The position numbers were made by a program, and so were the translations under genes. The notes under the pieces are model-generated. The model saw nothing but the letters and a program-made list of their open reading frames with translations, made no database searches and was not told the origin of the DNA. A stretch of DNA of 58,657 nucleotides from Bradyrhizobium glycinis (GTDB lineage: Bacteria > Pseudomonadota > Alphaproteobacteria > Rhizobiales > Xanthobacteraceae). This document shows, one piece after another, positions 26,694 to 35,397 of this stretch (within the stretch, counting starts at the first letter, position 1; every line of letters starts with the position of its first letter). The stretch is taken from NCBI RefSeq assembly GCF_016031655.1, contig NZ_JACCHQ010000038.1:1-58657 (forward strand), in the 5' to 3' direction.

Positions 26694-27812
26694 TCACCGC
26701 GTGAGCGCGACCTGCTTGAACGAGCGGACCAGCGCCTTCTCCAGCTTGCCTGTCATCCCGCACAGAACATCGTAGGCCTGTGCGCGCGGCATAGTCGGCT
26801 TGTAGTGCCGGTGCTCGATCAGCGCTGCGAAGATGTCCGAGATCGTTAGAATCCTGACGATATCGCCAATGCTCTCGGCACAGAGCGCATCGGGATAGCC
26901 GCTCCCGTCGAGATACTCGTGATGATGGCGGACGGCATCGAGAATCTCCGGCGAGATCCCGTGATGGTCCTTGAGAAACGCATAGCCAGCGGCGGGATGC
27001 GTTTCGATCAGCGCGCGCTCGGCGGCTTCGAGGCGGCCCGGCTTGTCGAGGATGGCGAGCGGAATCTGCGCCTTGCCGATGTCGTGGAACATGGCCGCCG
27101 AGTAGAGACGTTCCAAGTCGGCCCTGCCGACGCCGAGGCTCAGCCCGAAGTCGATCGCGAGGCCAGTCACCAGCAGGCAATGCTGATAGGTTCCTTCGTG
27201 GTGTCGCCGCACCGTTGTGAGCCACTCCGTCAGGCTGTGCCGGGTGATGCGATCGGCGATCTGGCGACCGGCTTCCTTGGTGGCGTTGACGTCGAGCGGC
27301 TGGCCCAGGGTGACGGAGGTGAACATGGATGCGATCGCGGTCGCTGCGGTCTCGACGGCATTGTCGGACTGCGCGGTCGCGCGCGACGCAGGCGAAAGCG
27401 GATCAGCCGGATCGGCCAGCGCCGCCAGCAGCCTCGCCCGGTTGATCGTGCCCGGCAGGACCAGCGTCGCTCCAAGCGCATAGGCCTGCGAGATGCCGAC
27501 GTGGGAGGTGTGCTCCAGCAGGAAAATCCGTTTCTTCGCTTTTGCGAGCTTGCCCGCGCGCTGCTTGATCGCCGCGATGTTGTCGACGTCGCGAAGCTCC
27601 GCGCGGATGACGATGGCGGACGGCACCTCTGACAGCTTGGCCTCGGCGTCCAGCCGCTCGCCCGCGACCGCGAAGCGTTGCTCGAGGATCGAGCACAGAC
27701 CGGCCAGCTTGTCGGACGTGTCGGCCAGCACATGCACGAACGGGCGCGCCGCTTCAGCGGCCGCGATGCCGCCAAGGTTGGTGGGCTTGAGTGTGGTTGG
27801 CGCGTTCTGCAC
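26694..27812 (-). CDS. HD-GYP domain protein with degenerate receiver-like N-terminus
   Basis: About 372 residues from a GTG start at 27812; a TTG further upstream is also possible. Residues 24-135 have the alternating pattern of a receiver domain but no clear phosphoacceptor Asp (strand SAIVIRAELRD). Residues 205-370 are HD-GYP: His211, HDIGK at 243-247, IPxxILxKPG, HPAAG at 272, and HHEYLDGSGYP at 297-307. All key residues of a cyclic-di-GMP phosphodiesterase are present. It is the third gene after DUF2336 and PilZ, 50 bases behind the latter, so it probably breaks down cyclic di-GMP in the same pathway. Confidence 0.85.
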   Translation of the reverse strand: MQNAPTTLKPTNLGGIAAAEAARPFVHVLADTSDKLAGLCSILEQRFAVAGERLDAEAKLSEVPSAIVIRAELRDVDNIAAIKQRAGKLAKAKKRIFLLEHTSHVGISQAYALGATLVLPGTINRARLLAALADPADPLSPASRATAQSDNAVETAATAIASMFTSVTLGQPLDVNATKEAGRQIADRITRHSLTEWLTTVRRHHEGTYQHCLLVTGLAIDFGLSLGVGRADLERLYSAAMFHDIGKAQIPLAILDKPGRLEAAERALIETHPAAGYAFLKDHHGISPEILDAVRHHHEYLDGSGYPDALCAESIGDIVRILTISDIFAALIEHRHYKPTMPRAQAYDVLCGMTGKLEKALVRSFKQVALTR

Positions 27813-27862
27813 GGATATGACCCGGAATATCGCGGGCTCCAATCGACAGGGCGAATATTGGA

Positions 27863-28195
27863 TTATTTGGCCTGAACGGAGCCCTGCGTTGCAGCAGCCG
27901 GCGTAGTCACCTGCTTCTTCTTGCCGTTTGCGGTGACGAAGTGGATGCCAGCCGTGGTGCCGTCGATCCAGACCAGCTCGCAGCGCCGGTAGGCGAGGCC
28001 CGTCGACGACAGCAGCATGAAGAATTCCTTGGCCTGGAGCACGTCCAGCGTGCCCTCGACCTCCACCTTTGCCCCCGTGCGCGAGACGTCGAGCAGGACG
28101 CAGCTGCGCCGCCAGGTGCCGTCGGATCCCATGAGATTGACCGGCTGCCTGTGGTCCATCTTCACGCGAGCGGCTTTGCGACCGTCGAACTTCAT
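27863..28195 (-). CDS. PilZ domain protein
   Basis: A 110-residue protein that is essentially one PilZ domain. The cyclic-di-GMP-binding pattern is complete: RxxxR at residues 6-10 (GRKAARV) and DVSRTG near residue 39, followed by the beta barrel (VEVEG, LVWID, GIHFV). The ATG overlaps the DUF2336 stop codon (ATGA), implying coupling. It is probably the cyclic-di-GMP receptor for this operon; the downstream target is unknown. Confidence 0.88.
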   Translation of the reverse strand: MKFDGRKAARVKMDHRQPVNLMGSDGTWRRSCVLLDVSRTGAKVEVEGTLDVLQAKEFFMLLSSTGLAYRRCELVWIDGTTAGIHFVTANGKKKQVTTPAAATQGSVQAK

Positions 28196-29304
28196 CGGCT
28201 AACCCCCATCTTTTTTGCGTCGCGGTGTCCCCGGCCGCTCTCCTTGGCGTTTGCGGCAATTTCGCCCCACCGCACGGTCCATTGACTGGTCGACAGCAGC
28301 AGCGTCTCGAAAATGTGCTGCGCGCGTTCGCGCTGGGTGAAAGAAAGCCGTGTGCCGCTGCGGTTGCTCAGGATGGCGAGGGTGGTCTGCCAGTTCAGCC
28401 GCGAGGCGCGGCAGGCCATGACGAGACCCTCGCAATCCTCGTCGGTCACGACATGCTCGACGATTTCGATGGGAGCGCCTGAAAGCACCGACAGCGCGGT
28501 GATGAGGTTGGCGATTTCGCCGCGGATGGCAAAGCGGTTCACCGTGGAATCGTTGAGCTTGCCGATGCGGCTGAGTGCAACGATCTCCGGCCGCGCGCTT
28601 GCATAGGCGGCCGCGGAGGGGAGCTTGGCGGCGATGGGTGCGGCCGTTGCGGCTTGAACCGAGACGGTGGCGCTCGGCCCTATGCCGGATTTCGTCACCG
28701 GTGAGGCCGACAGCAATTTCCGCATGACCGTATCGGGCGTGTCGGGCCTGAGCGCCAATGCCTTGGTGAGCTCGTCATCGGCCAGGCACTTCTCAACCAG
28801 CGCAACGTAGGCGGCGTCGGAGAACCTTGCCTCGCTGTTCCCGATCAGCGCAAGGCAAACGCTGGGAGTGCCACCCTTGATCAGCGTCTCCATCACCGGT
28901 GGATCGATCGGCGCGCGGCCGGCGATGGCGCATTGCTGCCTTACGCCGCTCACAGCTGCGATTGACGTGAGATCGGCCGTGGACAGTGACTGCGAGCGGA
29001 GCAAGACAGGGCAGGCGACTTCCGGATCGCGGTGCGAGGCAAGACGTCGTACCGTGTTCGGCGGAGCCACTTTGAGCTCTGCGAGCGCCGCGCTGACATC
29101 GATCAGCGCGCTCGCCTCAACCCGCTCGATCAGTCGCAGCAGAACGCTGTCGACCACATTGGCGAGCAATTCCTGGGGTCGACCGCGGCTGCTTGTGAGC
29201 AGTTGCAACAGGCCGAAGAGAATGCGCGTGCACCGGTCCAGCGGACATGTTGCAGCCGCGTTCTCCAGCTCGGCCAGATAATCAGCAGGCGAATTTGCCG
29301 TCAT
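28192..29304 (-). CDS. DUF2336 domain protein
   Basis: A 370-residue, mostly helical protein. The heat-repeat-like pattern (LLRLIERVEASALIDVS, LASHRDPEVACPVLLRS, LIGNSEARFSDAAYVALVEK) is that of DUF2336, an alphaproteobacterial family of unknown role often encoded near PilZ or chemotaxis genes. There is no signal peptide or membrane segment. It is the first gene of the DUF2336-PilZ-HD-GYP operon, so a scaffold or adaptor in cyclic-di-GMP signalling is the likely inference. Confidence 0.8.
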   Translation of the reverse strand: MTANSPADYLAELENAAATCPLDRCTRILFGLLQLLTSSRGRPQELLANVVDSVLLRLIERVEASALIDVSAALAELKVAPPNTVRRLASHRDPEVACPVLLRSQSLSTADLTSIAAVSGVRQQCAIAGRAPIDPPVMETLIKGGTPSVCLALIGNSEARFSDAAYVALVEKCLADDELTKALALRPDTPDTVMRKLLSASPVTKSGIGPSATVSVQAATAAPIAAKLPSAAAYASARPEIVALSRIGKLNDSTVNRFAIRGEIANLITALSVLSGAPIEIVEHVVTDEDCEGLVMACRASRLNWQTTLAILSNRSGTRLSFTQRERAQHIFETLLLSTSQWTVRWGEIAANAKESGRGHRDAKKMGVSR

Positions 29305-29597
29305 GGCAGGAGCCTGAAATGAAATAAGTTACGCGATGAAACGACGTCATTCCGCCGCAAAGGCGTTAATTTGAATCTTAAACGGCGAGGGTTTCGGTAT
29401 TGGCGCACCGCCTCAATCGCAGGAAACGCTATCGAAATTCGGCGAGACAGGGTTGTCCCGGATTGTTCTTTCAACCGGCCCCTCTCCAATTGATCAGGGC
29501 ACGTTAGGACCGATTCTAACGAAATAACCGAAGGAGGAAGCGAACCGGCACCCGCGGCCGGACGCATATCCAGAGCGGCGCGGCATTTCTTATTTTT

Positions 29598-30545
29598 ATG
29601 AACAGCATTGACGATGTGCCGAGGTCGGCACTCAAGACATTTCGTTTTTCAGACGTTGACGAATTTCGAAGCGCCATACGCGGGCTGAATTTCGAATTCA
29701 CCCCTTTTGTGCGGAAGATTTCGGCTGAGCAGACGATCCTGGCCTTACCCGGCTTCGACGTGAATTTGACGCTCGCGTTTCCTCGGGTGGTTGACGCACA
29801 ACTCGTGGAGAATTGCACGGCGATCGGCTTCACGATGGACGATCTCAACGTGCCCATTCGCTTCAACGGCTCGCAACGGGCGCGACCCGTCGTGGTCATT
29901 GGCAGCGGCGGCGCGGCCTACACCACCATCGAGGAGGTGCAGCGGGAAATCGCCTCGGTGGTTTTCCGGCCGGAGGTGAGGGATCGCGGCTGGCCGACCA
30001 CACTCTCGAGCTTCAAGATTTTTGAGATTTCCACGGCCGGGCTGCAGCGCTTGCGCGGCGTGGTTCGCGAGGTGCTGGCCGAGGCGTCCAGCCCGGTCGA
30101 CGCACCGGAGCTCTTGTTGAAGGGCGCGGCGATGAAGGAGTCCCTGCTCGGAGCCGTTGACGAGGCCTTTGCAACGATCGTTTCGGCCCGCTGGACCCTG
30201 GCTCCCAACGACGGACGGAATTTCAAGATATTCCAGGATATCCGCGCGCTGCTGTCTGACGACCTGTCGGAGCCGATCTACAGCGAGGAGATCGCGCGCA
30301 AGCTCGGGCTGTCCGTTCGCACCATGCACGATGTCGTCCGCCGCTATCGCGGCATGAGCCTGCACCGCTACCTACGTCTGCGCAGGCTGTGGCTGGTGCG
30401 CCGGCGCCTTCTTGCCGGGGCCGATAGCGTCAAGGCGGTCGCGCTGGCGTATGGCTTCTGGCATCTCAGCGATTTCTCCAGAAGCTACCGCGACCAGTTC
30501 GGCGAGACGCCCTCGCAAACGCTGGACCGCGGTCGCGGAAGGTAA
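29598..30545 (+). CDS. AraC-family transcriptional regulator
   Basis: A 315-residue regulator. The N-terminal 180 residues are a cupin-like sensor of the AraC-binding type (ISAEQTILALPGFDVNL). The C-terminal double helix-turn-helix begins with IYSEEIARKLGLSVRTMHDVVR near residue 233 and ends with the diagnostic GFWHLSDFSRSYRDQFGETPS. It lies 51 bases before an FMN reductase on the same strand and divergent from the DUF2336 operon. The regulated genes are unknown. Confidence 0.9.
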   Translation: MNSIDDVPRSALKTFRFSDVDEFRSAIRGLNFEFTPFVRKISAEQTILALPGFDVNLTLAFPRVVDAQLVENCTAIGFTMDDLNVPIRFNGSQRARPVVVIGSGGAAYTTIEEVQREIASVVFRPEVRDRGWPTTLSSFKIFEISTAGLQRLRGVVREVLAEASSPVDAPELLLKGAAMKESLLGAVDEAFATIVSARWTLAPNDGRNFKIFQDIRALLSDDLSEPIYSEEIARKLGLSVRTMHDVVRRYRGMSLHRYLRLRRLWLVRRRLLAGADSVKAVALAYGFWHLSDFSRSYRDQFGETPSQTLDRGRGR

Positions 30546-30596
30546 TGCGATAAATCGAGTAGGGGCGGACGCCGGTTTTCGTGCTACCGTCCGGCC

Positions 30597-31187
30597 ATGA
30601 ACAATCGCATTCTCGTCCTCTACGGTTCTTACCGTTCCGACCGCATGGGCATCCGCCTTGCGAATTTCGTCATCAACCGGCTGCGCGGCCGCGGCGAGGA
30701 GGTCGAATTCATCGACGCCAAGGCGATCGGGCTGCCGATGCTGGACCGCATGTACAAGGAATATCCCAAGGGCTCGGCGCCGGAGGCGCTGGAGAAGCTG
30801 GCCGGACAGATCCGCGGCGCCGACGGATTCGTCTTCGTCACCGGCGAGTACAATTGGGGCATGCAGCCCGGGCTGAAGAACCTCACCGACCATTTCCTGG
30901 AGGAATGGTTCTGGCGCCCGGCCGCGATCGTGAGCTATTCGGCCGGCCGGCTGTCCGGCGCACGCGCGGCGACCGCCTGGCACGGCACGCTCTCGGAGAT
31001 GGGCATGGTGGTGGTGTCGAGCACCATCGGTGTCGGCCCGATCGCGCAGACGCTGTCGGAAGCCGGCGAGCCGATCGGCGACGGCGGCAAGGCCCTGGAG
31101 CGCTCGTTTCCACGCTTCGCCGACGATCTGACCTGGTGGATCGAGGCGGCGAAAGCACAGCGGGCGCGCAAGGCGCCGCCGTACTAA
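30597..31187 (+). CDS. NADPH-dependent FMN reductase
   Basis: A 196-residue flavodoxin-fold protein. The FMN-binding P-loop is YGSYRSDRMGIRLA at residues 9-22, followed by TGEYNWGMQPGLKNLTDHF near residue 81, the usual flavin-facing loop. It reduces FMN or quinone-like substrates with NADPH. Its stop codon overlaps the convergent chemoreceptor stop by three bases. The upstream AraC gene could be its regulator. Confidence 0.88.
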   Translation: MNNRILVLYGSYRSDRMGIRLANFVINRLRGRGEEVEFIDAKAIGLPMLDRMYKEYPKGSAPEALEKLAGQIRGADGFVFVTGEYNWGMQPGLKNLTDHFLEEWFWRPAAIVSYSAGRLSGARAATAWHGTLSEMGMVVVSSTIGVGPIAQTLSEAGEPIGDGGKALERSFPRFADDLTWWIEAAKAQRARKAPPY

Positions 31188-33265
31188 GCCGCCCGGACCT
31201 CACCGAGGAAGCGCTCGAACTGACCGGCGAGATCGCGCGACTGGGTCGAGAGCTGCTCGGCCGCGCCCAGCACCTCTCGGGCGGCGGCGCCGGTGTCGTC
31301 GGCGGCGCGCTGCACGCCGGAGATGTTGCTGTTGACCTCCTGGGTGCCGCGGGCAGCCTCCTGAACGCTGCGGGCGATCTCCTTGGTCGCCGAGCCCTGT
31401 TCCTCGATCGCCGCTGCGATCGCGGTGCCGATCTGGTCGATCTCGGCGATGACGTCGGCGACGTTGCGGATCGCCGCCACCGTCTCGTCGCTCGCGGTCT
31501 GGATCGCGGCGATCTGCTCGGAGATCTCCGTCGTGGCCTTGGCGGTCTGGCCGGCGAGCGACTTCACTTCGGAGGCGACCACGGCAAAGCCGCGGCCTGC
31601 CTCGCCGGCACGGGCGGCCTCGATGGTCGCGTTCAGTGCGAGCAGGTTGGTCTGCTCGGCGATGCTCTGGATCAGCGTCACGACGTCGCCGATCTTCTGC
31701 GCGCCTTCGGCGAGCGTGCGCGCCGTGTCGCCGGTGAGGCGGGCATTGTCGACGGCGCGGGCCGCGATCTCGGTGCTTTGGGCGACCTGACGCCCGATCT
31801 CCGCGATCGAGGAGGTCAGCTCTTCGGTGGCGCTCGCGACCGTCTGCACGTTGGTCGAGGTCTGCTCGGAGGCGGCGGCAACGATGGCGGCCTGGCTGTT
31901 GGTCTGCGCCGCCGTCGAGGTCATCGACTGCGCGGTGCTTTCCATCGCAGCAGAGGCCCGCGACAGGCCGCCGACCAGCTCGGTGACCTTGGCCTCGAAG
32001 GCGCGGGTGAGATCGTCGAGCACCTGGGCGCGGCGCATCTTGCCGTCGTTCTCGGCCTGTTTCTCGGCCGCGAGCCGGTCGGCCCGGATCATGTTGTCCT
32101 TGAAGACCTGAACGGCCGCGGCCATCGCGCCGATCTCGTCGGAGCGCGCGGCGCCCGGAATTTCTTCCGCAACCTCGCCGTCGGCGAGCCGCGACATCCG
32201 CGTCGTCAGGCTGAGGATCGGCGCGCAGACGCGGCGGCGAACCGTCACGATGAGGCCGACGCTGGCGATCAGCACGGCAGCAAGGCCGACGAGGGCGATG
32301 GTGAAGCTGGTTCGCGCAGCTGAGGAGGCACCGGCGAGGATCTGCTCCGCGTTGTCGTAGAAGGCGTCGCGGACTTCGATGATGGTGCCGAGGCCGCGCT
32401 GCGTGGCGGCGTAATAGGTGTCCATGTCGTGCTCGTACTTGCCGGTGAGGGCGCCGTCCTTCACCAGCTTGAGCTCGCGGCCGAACTCCTCGACGTAGAC
32501 CGAATTGAACTTCTCCAGCGCCGCGGCGACGTTGGCGGGTGTGGCCGGATTGCCGCGCAGTTCCTGCAGCGCCATCACGAGCTGGTCGTTGCGGCCCTGC
32601 GAGCGGGCAATATCGGCCTTCTCGGCATCGGTCGCCGGCTTCTTTCCGCCGAGGAGGTTCTTGTGCAGGCTGGAGTTGAAGCCGCCGACATCGCGCAGCG
32701 TCATCGCTAAGTTGGCGTAGCTGGCCTGCCGGTAGGCGTCACCGTTCAGAATCGCCATGCGACGGACCTGCTCGTTGAGCAGCGCGGTCACGCCGGCGTT
32801 GAGCACGGCATTGTCGGCGACGATCTTCTTGGCGGCGTCCTTGCGCGCATCGGCGGGACCCGCCAGCGCCTTGTCGATGGCCTCGCGCAAGCCAGTGAAC
32901 TTCGCGTTGATGCCGTCGATGTTGCTGCCGATCGTGGCGCCGTCGTCGAAGGGGCCGGGCAGCTCCTTGCGCAGCGCGTTCATCTTGTCGCGGGCGCCGT
33001 CGGTCTGCTTGCGCAGCTTGTCCTGCTCGGCCAGCAGCGCAGGGTCGATGACCGCAGGCCCGTAGAGGATGTTGGTGGAAAAGCCGCGCTCCGGATTGAG
33101 ATAGCGCGGGATGTCGCTGACCGCGCGGACGATCGCGAGCCGCCCCTGCGCTTCGGTGATCCGTTCCATGGTCTGGTATTTCGTCGCGGCGACGTAGACC
33201 GCGAGGCCGCCGCCGACGGCCGAGAGCGAGACGATGGCGCTGGTCAGGAGCGTACCGATTTTCAT
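31184..33265 (-). CDS. methyl-accepting chemotaxis protein
   Basis: A 693-residue chemoreceptor. A first membrane segment is at residues 5-27 and a second at about 323-345; between them lies a roughly 295-residue helical periplasmic sensor with PERGFSTNILYGP, possibly of NIT type. A HAMP domain follows (PILSLTTRMSRLADGEVAEEIPG), then a long signalling coiled coil with the receptor tip EQTNLLALNATIEAARAGEAGRGF written here only to 18 residues: EQTNLLALNATIEAARAG. Full length and domain order are normal. The ligand is unknown. Confidence 0.93.
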   Translation of the reverse strand: MKIGTLLTSAIVSLSAVGGGLAVYVAATKYQTMERITEAQGRLAIVRAVSDIPRYLNPERGFSTNILYGPAVIDPALLAEQDKLRKQTDGARDKMNALRKELPGPFDDGATIGSNIDGINAKFTGLREAIDKALAGPADARKDAAKKIVADNAVLNAGVTALLNEQVRRMAILNGDAYRQASYANLAMTLRDVGGFNSSLHKNLLGGKKPATDAEKADIARSQGRNDQLVMALQELRGNPATPANVAAALEKFNSVYVEEFGRELKLVKDGALTGKYEHDMDTYYAATQRGLGTIIEVRDAFYDNAEQILAGASSAARTSFTIALVGLAAVLIASVGLIVTVRRRVCAPILSLTTRMSRLADGEVAEEIPGAARSDEIGAMAAAVQVFKDNMIRADRLAAEKQAENDGKMRRAQVLDDLTRAFEAKVTELVGGLSRASAAMESTAQSMTSTAAQTNSQAAIVAAASEQTSTNVQTVASATEELTSSIAEIGRQVAQSTEIAARAVDNARLTGDTARTLAEGAQKIGDVVTLIQSIAEQTNLLALNATIEAARAGEAGRGFAVVASEVKSLAGQTAKATTEISEQIAAIQTASDETVAAIRNVADVIAEIDQIGTAIAAAIEEQGSATKEIARSVQEAARGTQEVNSNISGVQRAADDTGAAAREVLGAAEQLSTQSRDLAGQFERFLGEVRAA

Positions 33266-33354
33266 GAACTGTCCGGCAAAGAACGGAGAACTATTTTGCC
33301 CGGACGATAGGGTGGCCGTGTTAATCTGCGGTTTACGCTCCTTGGCCGGCCGGC

Positions 33355-33795
33355 TCAGCCGGATGTCCGCCCGAGCTTCGCCAGGATCTCCAGCGTGGCG
33401 CCGTCAGGCTCGCCTGCGAAATATCGGGCGAGCGCCTGATCGAAGACGGGATCGTCGGAGACCGCGCCGAACAGCGTCATCGACGAGCGGAATTTGGCGT
33501 CATCCGGCGCACCGGGGATGGCGTTGATGGCCCGACCCTCGACCGCGAGCACCAGCTTGGTGCATTCGATCAGCCGCCCGCCCAGGGTGGGGTGGGCGAG
33601 ATAGGCCTCGGCCTCCGCGCGGGAGCCGATGGCGTAGCGCTGCGACATGGCGCTGGCGCCGAGACCTGCGACCTGGGGGAAGATGAACCACATCCAGTGA
33701 GTCTGCTTCCGGCCCCGGGCCAGCTCGCCCAGGACGTCGCGGTAGACCGGGTCCTGGGCCTGGACAAAGCGATCGAATTCGAACGGATCGGTCAT
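33355..33795 (-). CDS. DUF1810 family protein
   Basis: A 146-residue protein starting MTDPFEFDRFVQAQD. Hallmarks of DUF1810 (calpastatin-like) are GRKQTHWMWFIFPQ, QRYAIGSRAEAEAYLAHP and FGAVSDDPVFDQAL. The family is uncharacterised and cytoplasmic. The start at 33795 is used because the upstream extension is low-complexity and lies in the promoter region of the divergent DUF2778 gene. It stands 89 bases ahead of the chemoreceptor gene on the same strand. Confidence 0.88.
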   Translation of the reverse strand: MTDPFEFDRFVQAQDPVYRDVLGELARGRKQTHWMWFIFPQVAGLGASAMSQRYAIGSRAEAEAYLAHPTLGGRLIECTKLVLAVEGRAINAIPGAPDDAKFRSSMTLFGAVSDDPVFDQALARYFAGEPDGATLEILAKLGRTSG

Positions 33796-33932
33796 TGGAT
33801 ACCTTAGGGGGGCCAGGCCACCCCGATTTTGGCGGCCCCGATTATGCCTAACTTTTGGCTCCCAATGTGGTAGCTGGTATAGAGTCTCCGGGTGGGGGTG
33901 GGTAAGCCCCCGGGGGTCGATTTGGGGATCTG

Positions 33933-34952
33933 ATGGTTTCCGACGCAGCAAACGCCGAGAGGCTGTTGTCGCGCCGCCGTGTCGGGCGGGCCGAAACGAT
34001 TCTGTTGTCTGTGGCAGCGATCGCGCTGGCGCTCGGCGCCGCCGCGTGGGTCGCCGATATCAGCGATTCGACGCCGCTGGTCTCCGCCGCCTTGCCGCCG
34101 GCCAATGCCCCCTCATTCGAGGACCGTTTCGCCTCGGCCTCCGCCGGTCCGTCGCCCCGCGAGCTCGGCCTGCGGGTGCTGGAGCGCTCCGCGGTGAATG
34201 CGGCCCAGCTCAAGCTGCGCGACGCCAAGGCGATGCTGGCCCAGAAGCTCCAGGGCGACGAGTGGCGCTCGATGCTGACCGAGGACGATCGATACGCGAC
34301 TGAAGAGGCGAGGCAATCGCAGCGCGCCGATGCCATCCCCATGCCGCGCGCGCGTCCGGTCCAGGCGGACCTCTCCGCTCAGATCGCCTCCAGCCAGGCC
34401 TATGCGGACACCAATCTCAGGGTGGACAACCGCAACTTCTTCGAAAAATTCACCGACAAGATCAGGCTGGCCTCGCTGACGCCCGGCGACGGCCTGCTCC
34501 GCCGGGCGCCGGATCTCGCCGCTCTCGGCTACGATTCGCGCACCGCGGTCTACGACATCTCGGCCAAGGCGGTGTACCTGCCGAGCGGCGTGGCGCTGGA
34601 AGCCCATTCCGGCCTGGGCGCGCTGATGGACGACCCTGAACATGTCGACCGGCGGATGGTCGGCGCGACGCCGCCGGCGACCTACGATCTGAAGCCGCGC
34701 GAAAAGCCATTCCACGGCGTCCGTGCGCTGCGCATGACCCCGGTCGAAGGCACCAGCGCGCTCGGCCGCGTCGGGCTGCTCACGCACAATTACCTGCTCG
34801 GGCCGCGCGGCGATTCCAACGGCTGCGTCTCGATCAAGGACTATGATCGGTTCATCAAGGCCTACGACAATGGCGAGTTCAACCGCCTGGTCGTGGTGCC
34901 GAGCCTGCGCGGAGCGGCGACCGCCTCGCAGCGCGCGAGCACCGATTCCTGA
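33933..34952 (+). CDS. DUF2778 (Tlde1-like) peptidoglycan L,D-transpeptidase
   Basis: A 339-residue protein with one membrane segment near residues 22-42. The C-terminal 140 residues carry the DUF2778 domain: GVRALRMTPVEGT near residue 268, then THNYLLGPRGDSNGCVSIKDYD near residue 285, here cited as its core GDSNGCVSIKDY with the catalytic Cys. The His in LLTHNYLL is the partner. DUF2778 proteins (Tlde1) cut or exchange peptidoglycan D-amino-acid links. In rhizobia they are mostly housekeeping wall enzymes and not toxins; no immunity gene or T6SS is adjacent. Confidence 0.82.
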   Translation: MVSDAANAERLLSRRRVGRAETILLSVAAIALALGAAAWVADISDSTPLVSAALPPANAPSFEDRFASASAGPSPRELGLRVLERSAVNAAQLKLRDAKAMLAQKLQGDEWRSMLTEDDRYATEEARQSQRADAIPMPRARPVQADLSAQIASSQAYADTNLRVDNRNFFEKFTDKIRLASLTPGDGLLRRAPDLAALGYDSRTAVYDISAKAVYLPSGVALEAHSGLGALMDDPEHVDRRMVGATPPATYDLKPREKPFHGVRALRMTPVEGTSALGRVGLLTHNYLLGPRGDSNGCVSIKDYDRFIKAYDNGEFNRLVVVPSLRGAATASQRASTDS

Positions 34953-35018
34953 TATTCGCCTGCGACGGCGGGGCTGCCGTTTCCCCTTCGTTAAGCCGTC
35001 CTCGTCCAGAAGCAGCCC

Positions 35019-35276
35019 ATGAGTGATCCATCCAGTTCCGAAACCCCGCTGCGCACGACGTTCAAGATCAAGCTGAACGGCGACACACTGGCGATCGCGA
35101 CCGTGGGCCAGGCCTATCAATTCCTGACCAACTTCAAGTCGGTCGAATGGATGGAATTTCGCTCGCTGCACGAGGACGCCGTCGCGGCTCTCGAAGGCGC
35201 CGCCGGCAACGCCATCCTGGCGGTGCAGGCAACCAACGCCGTGCGCGCGCTGTTCGTCAGCGCCAAGCTGCTTTGA
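35019..35276 (+). CDS. DUF982-like small protein (85 aa)
   Basis: A short cytoplasmic protein. IATVGQAYQFLTNF, then HEDAVAALEGAAGNAILAVQATNAVRALFVSA, follows the DUF982 pattern (motif around a conserved Trp/Gly, then Ala-rich helices) common in rhizobia. The function of DUF982 is unknown. No operon link is visible. Confidence 0.6.
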   Translation: MSDPSSSETPLRTTFKIKLNGDTLAIATVGQAYQFLTNFKSVEWMEFRSLHEDAVAALEGAAGNAILAVQATNAVRALFVSAKLL

Positions 35277-35397
35277 AACGGGCGACAAGCCGTTCCGTCG
35301 CATCTTGAACTCCGCTTTGGGAACGGGCAAACGGTCCGCGAAGACCGTTGCCGCGCAGCCGCATGTCTGAAACTTGCTTCAAGGGAGAGTCCTCATC

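Noticed and set aside
30581..32323. Long plus-strand open frame (580 codons) over the chemoreceptor gene
   Set aside because: Antisense mirror of the receptor coiled coil; Gly/Arg/Asp-rich and without domain pattern.
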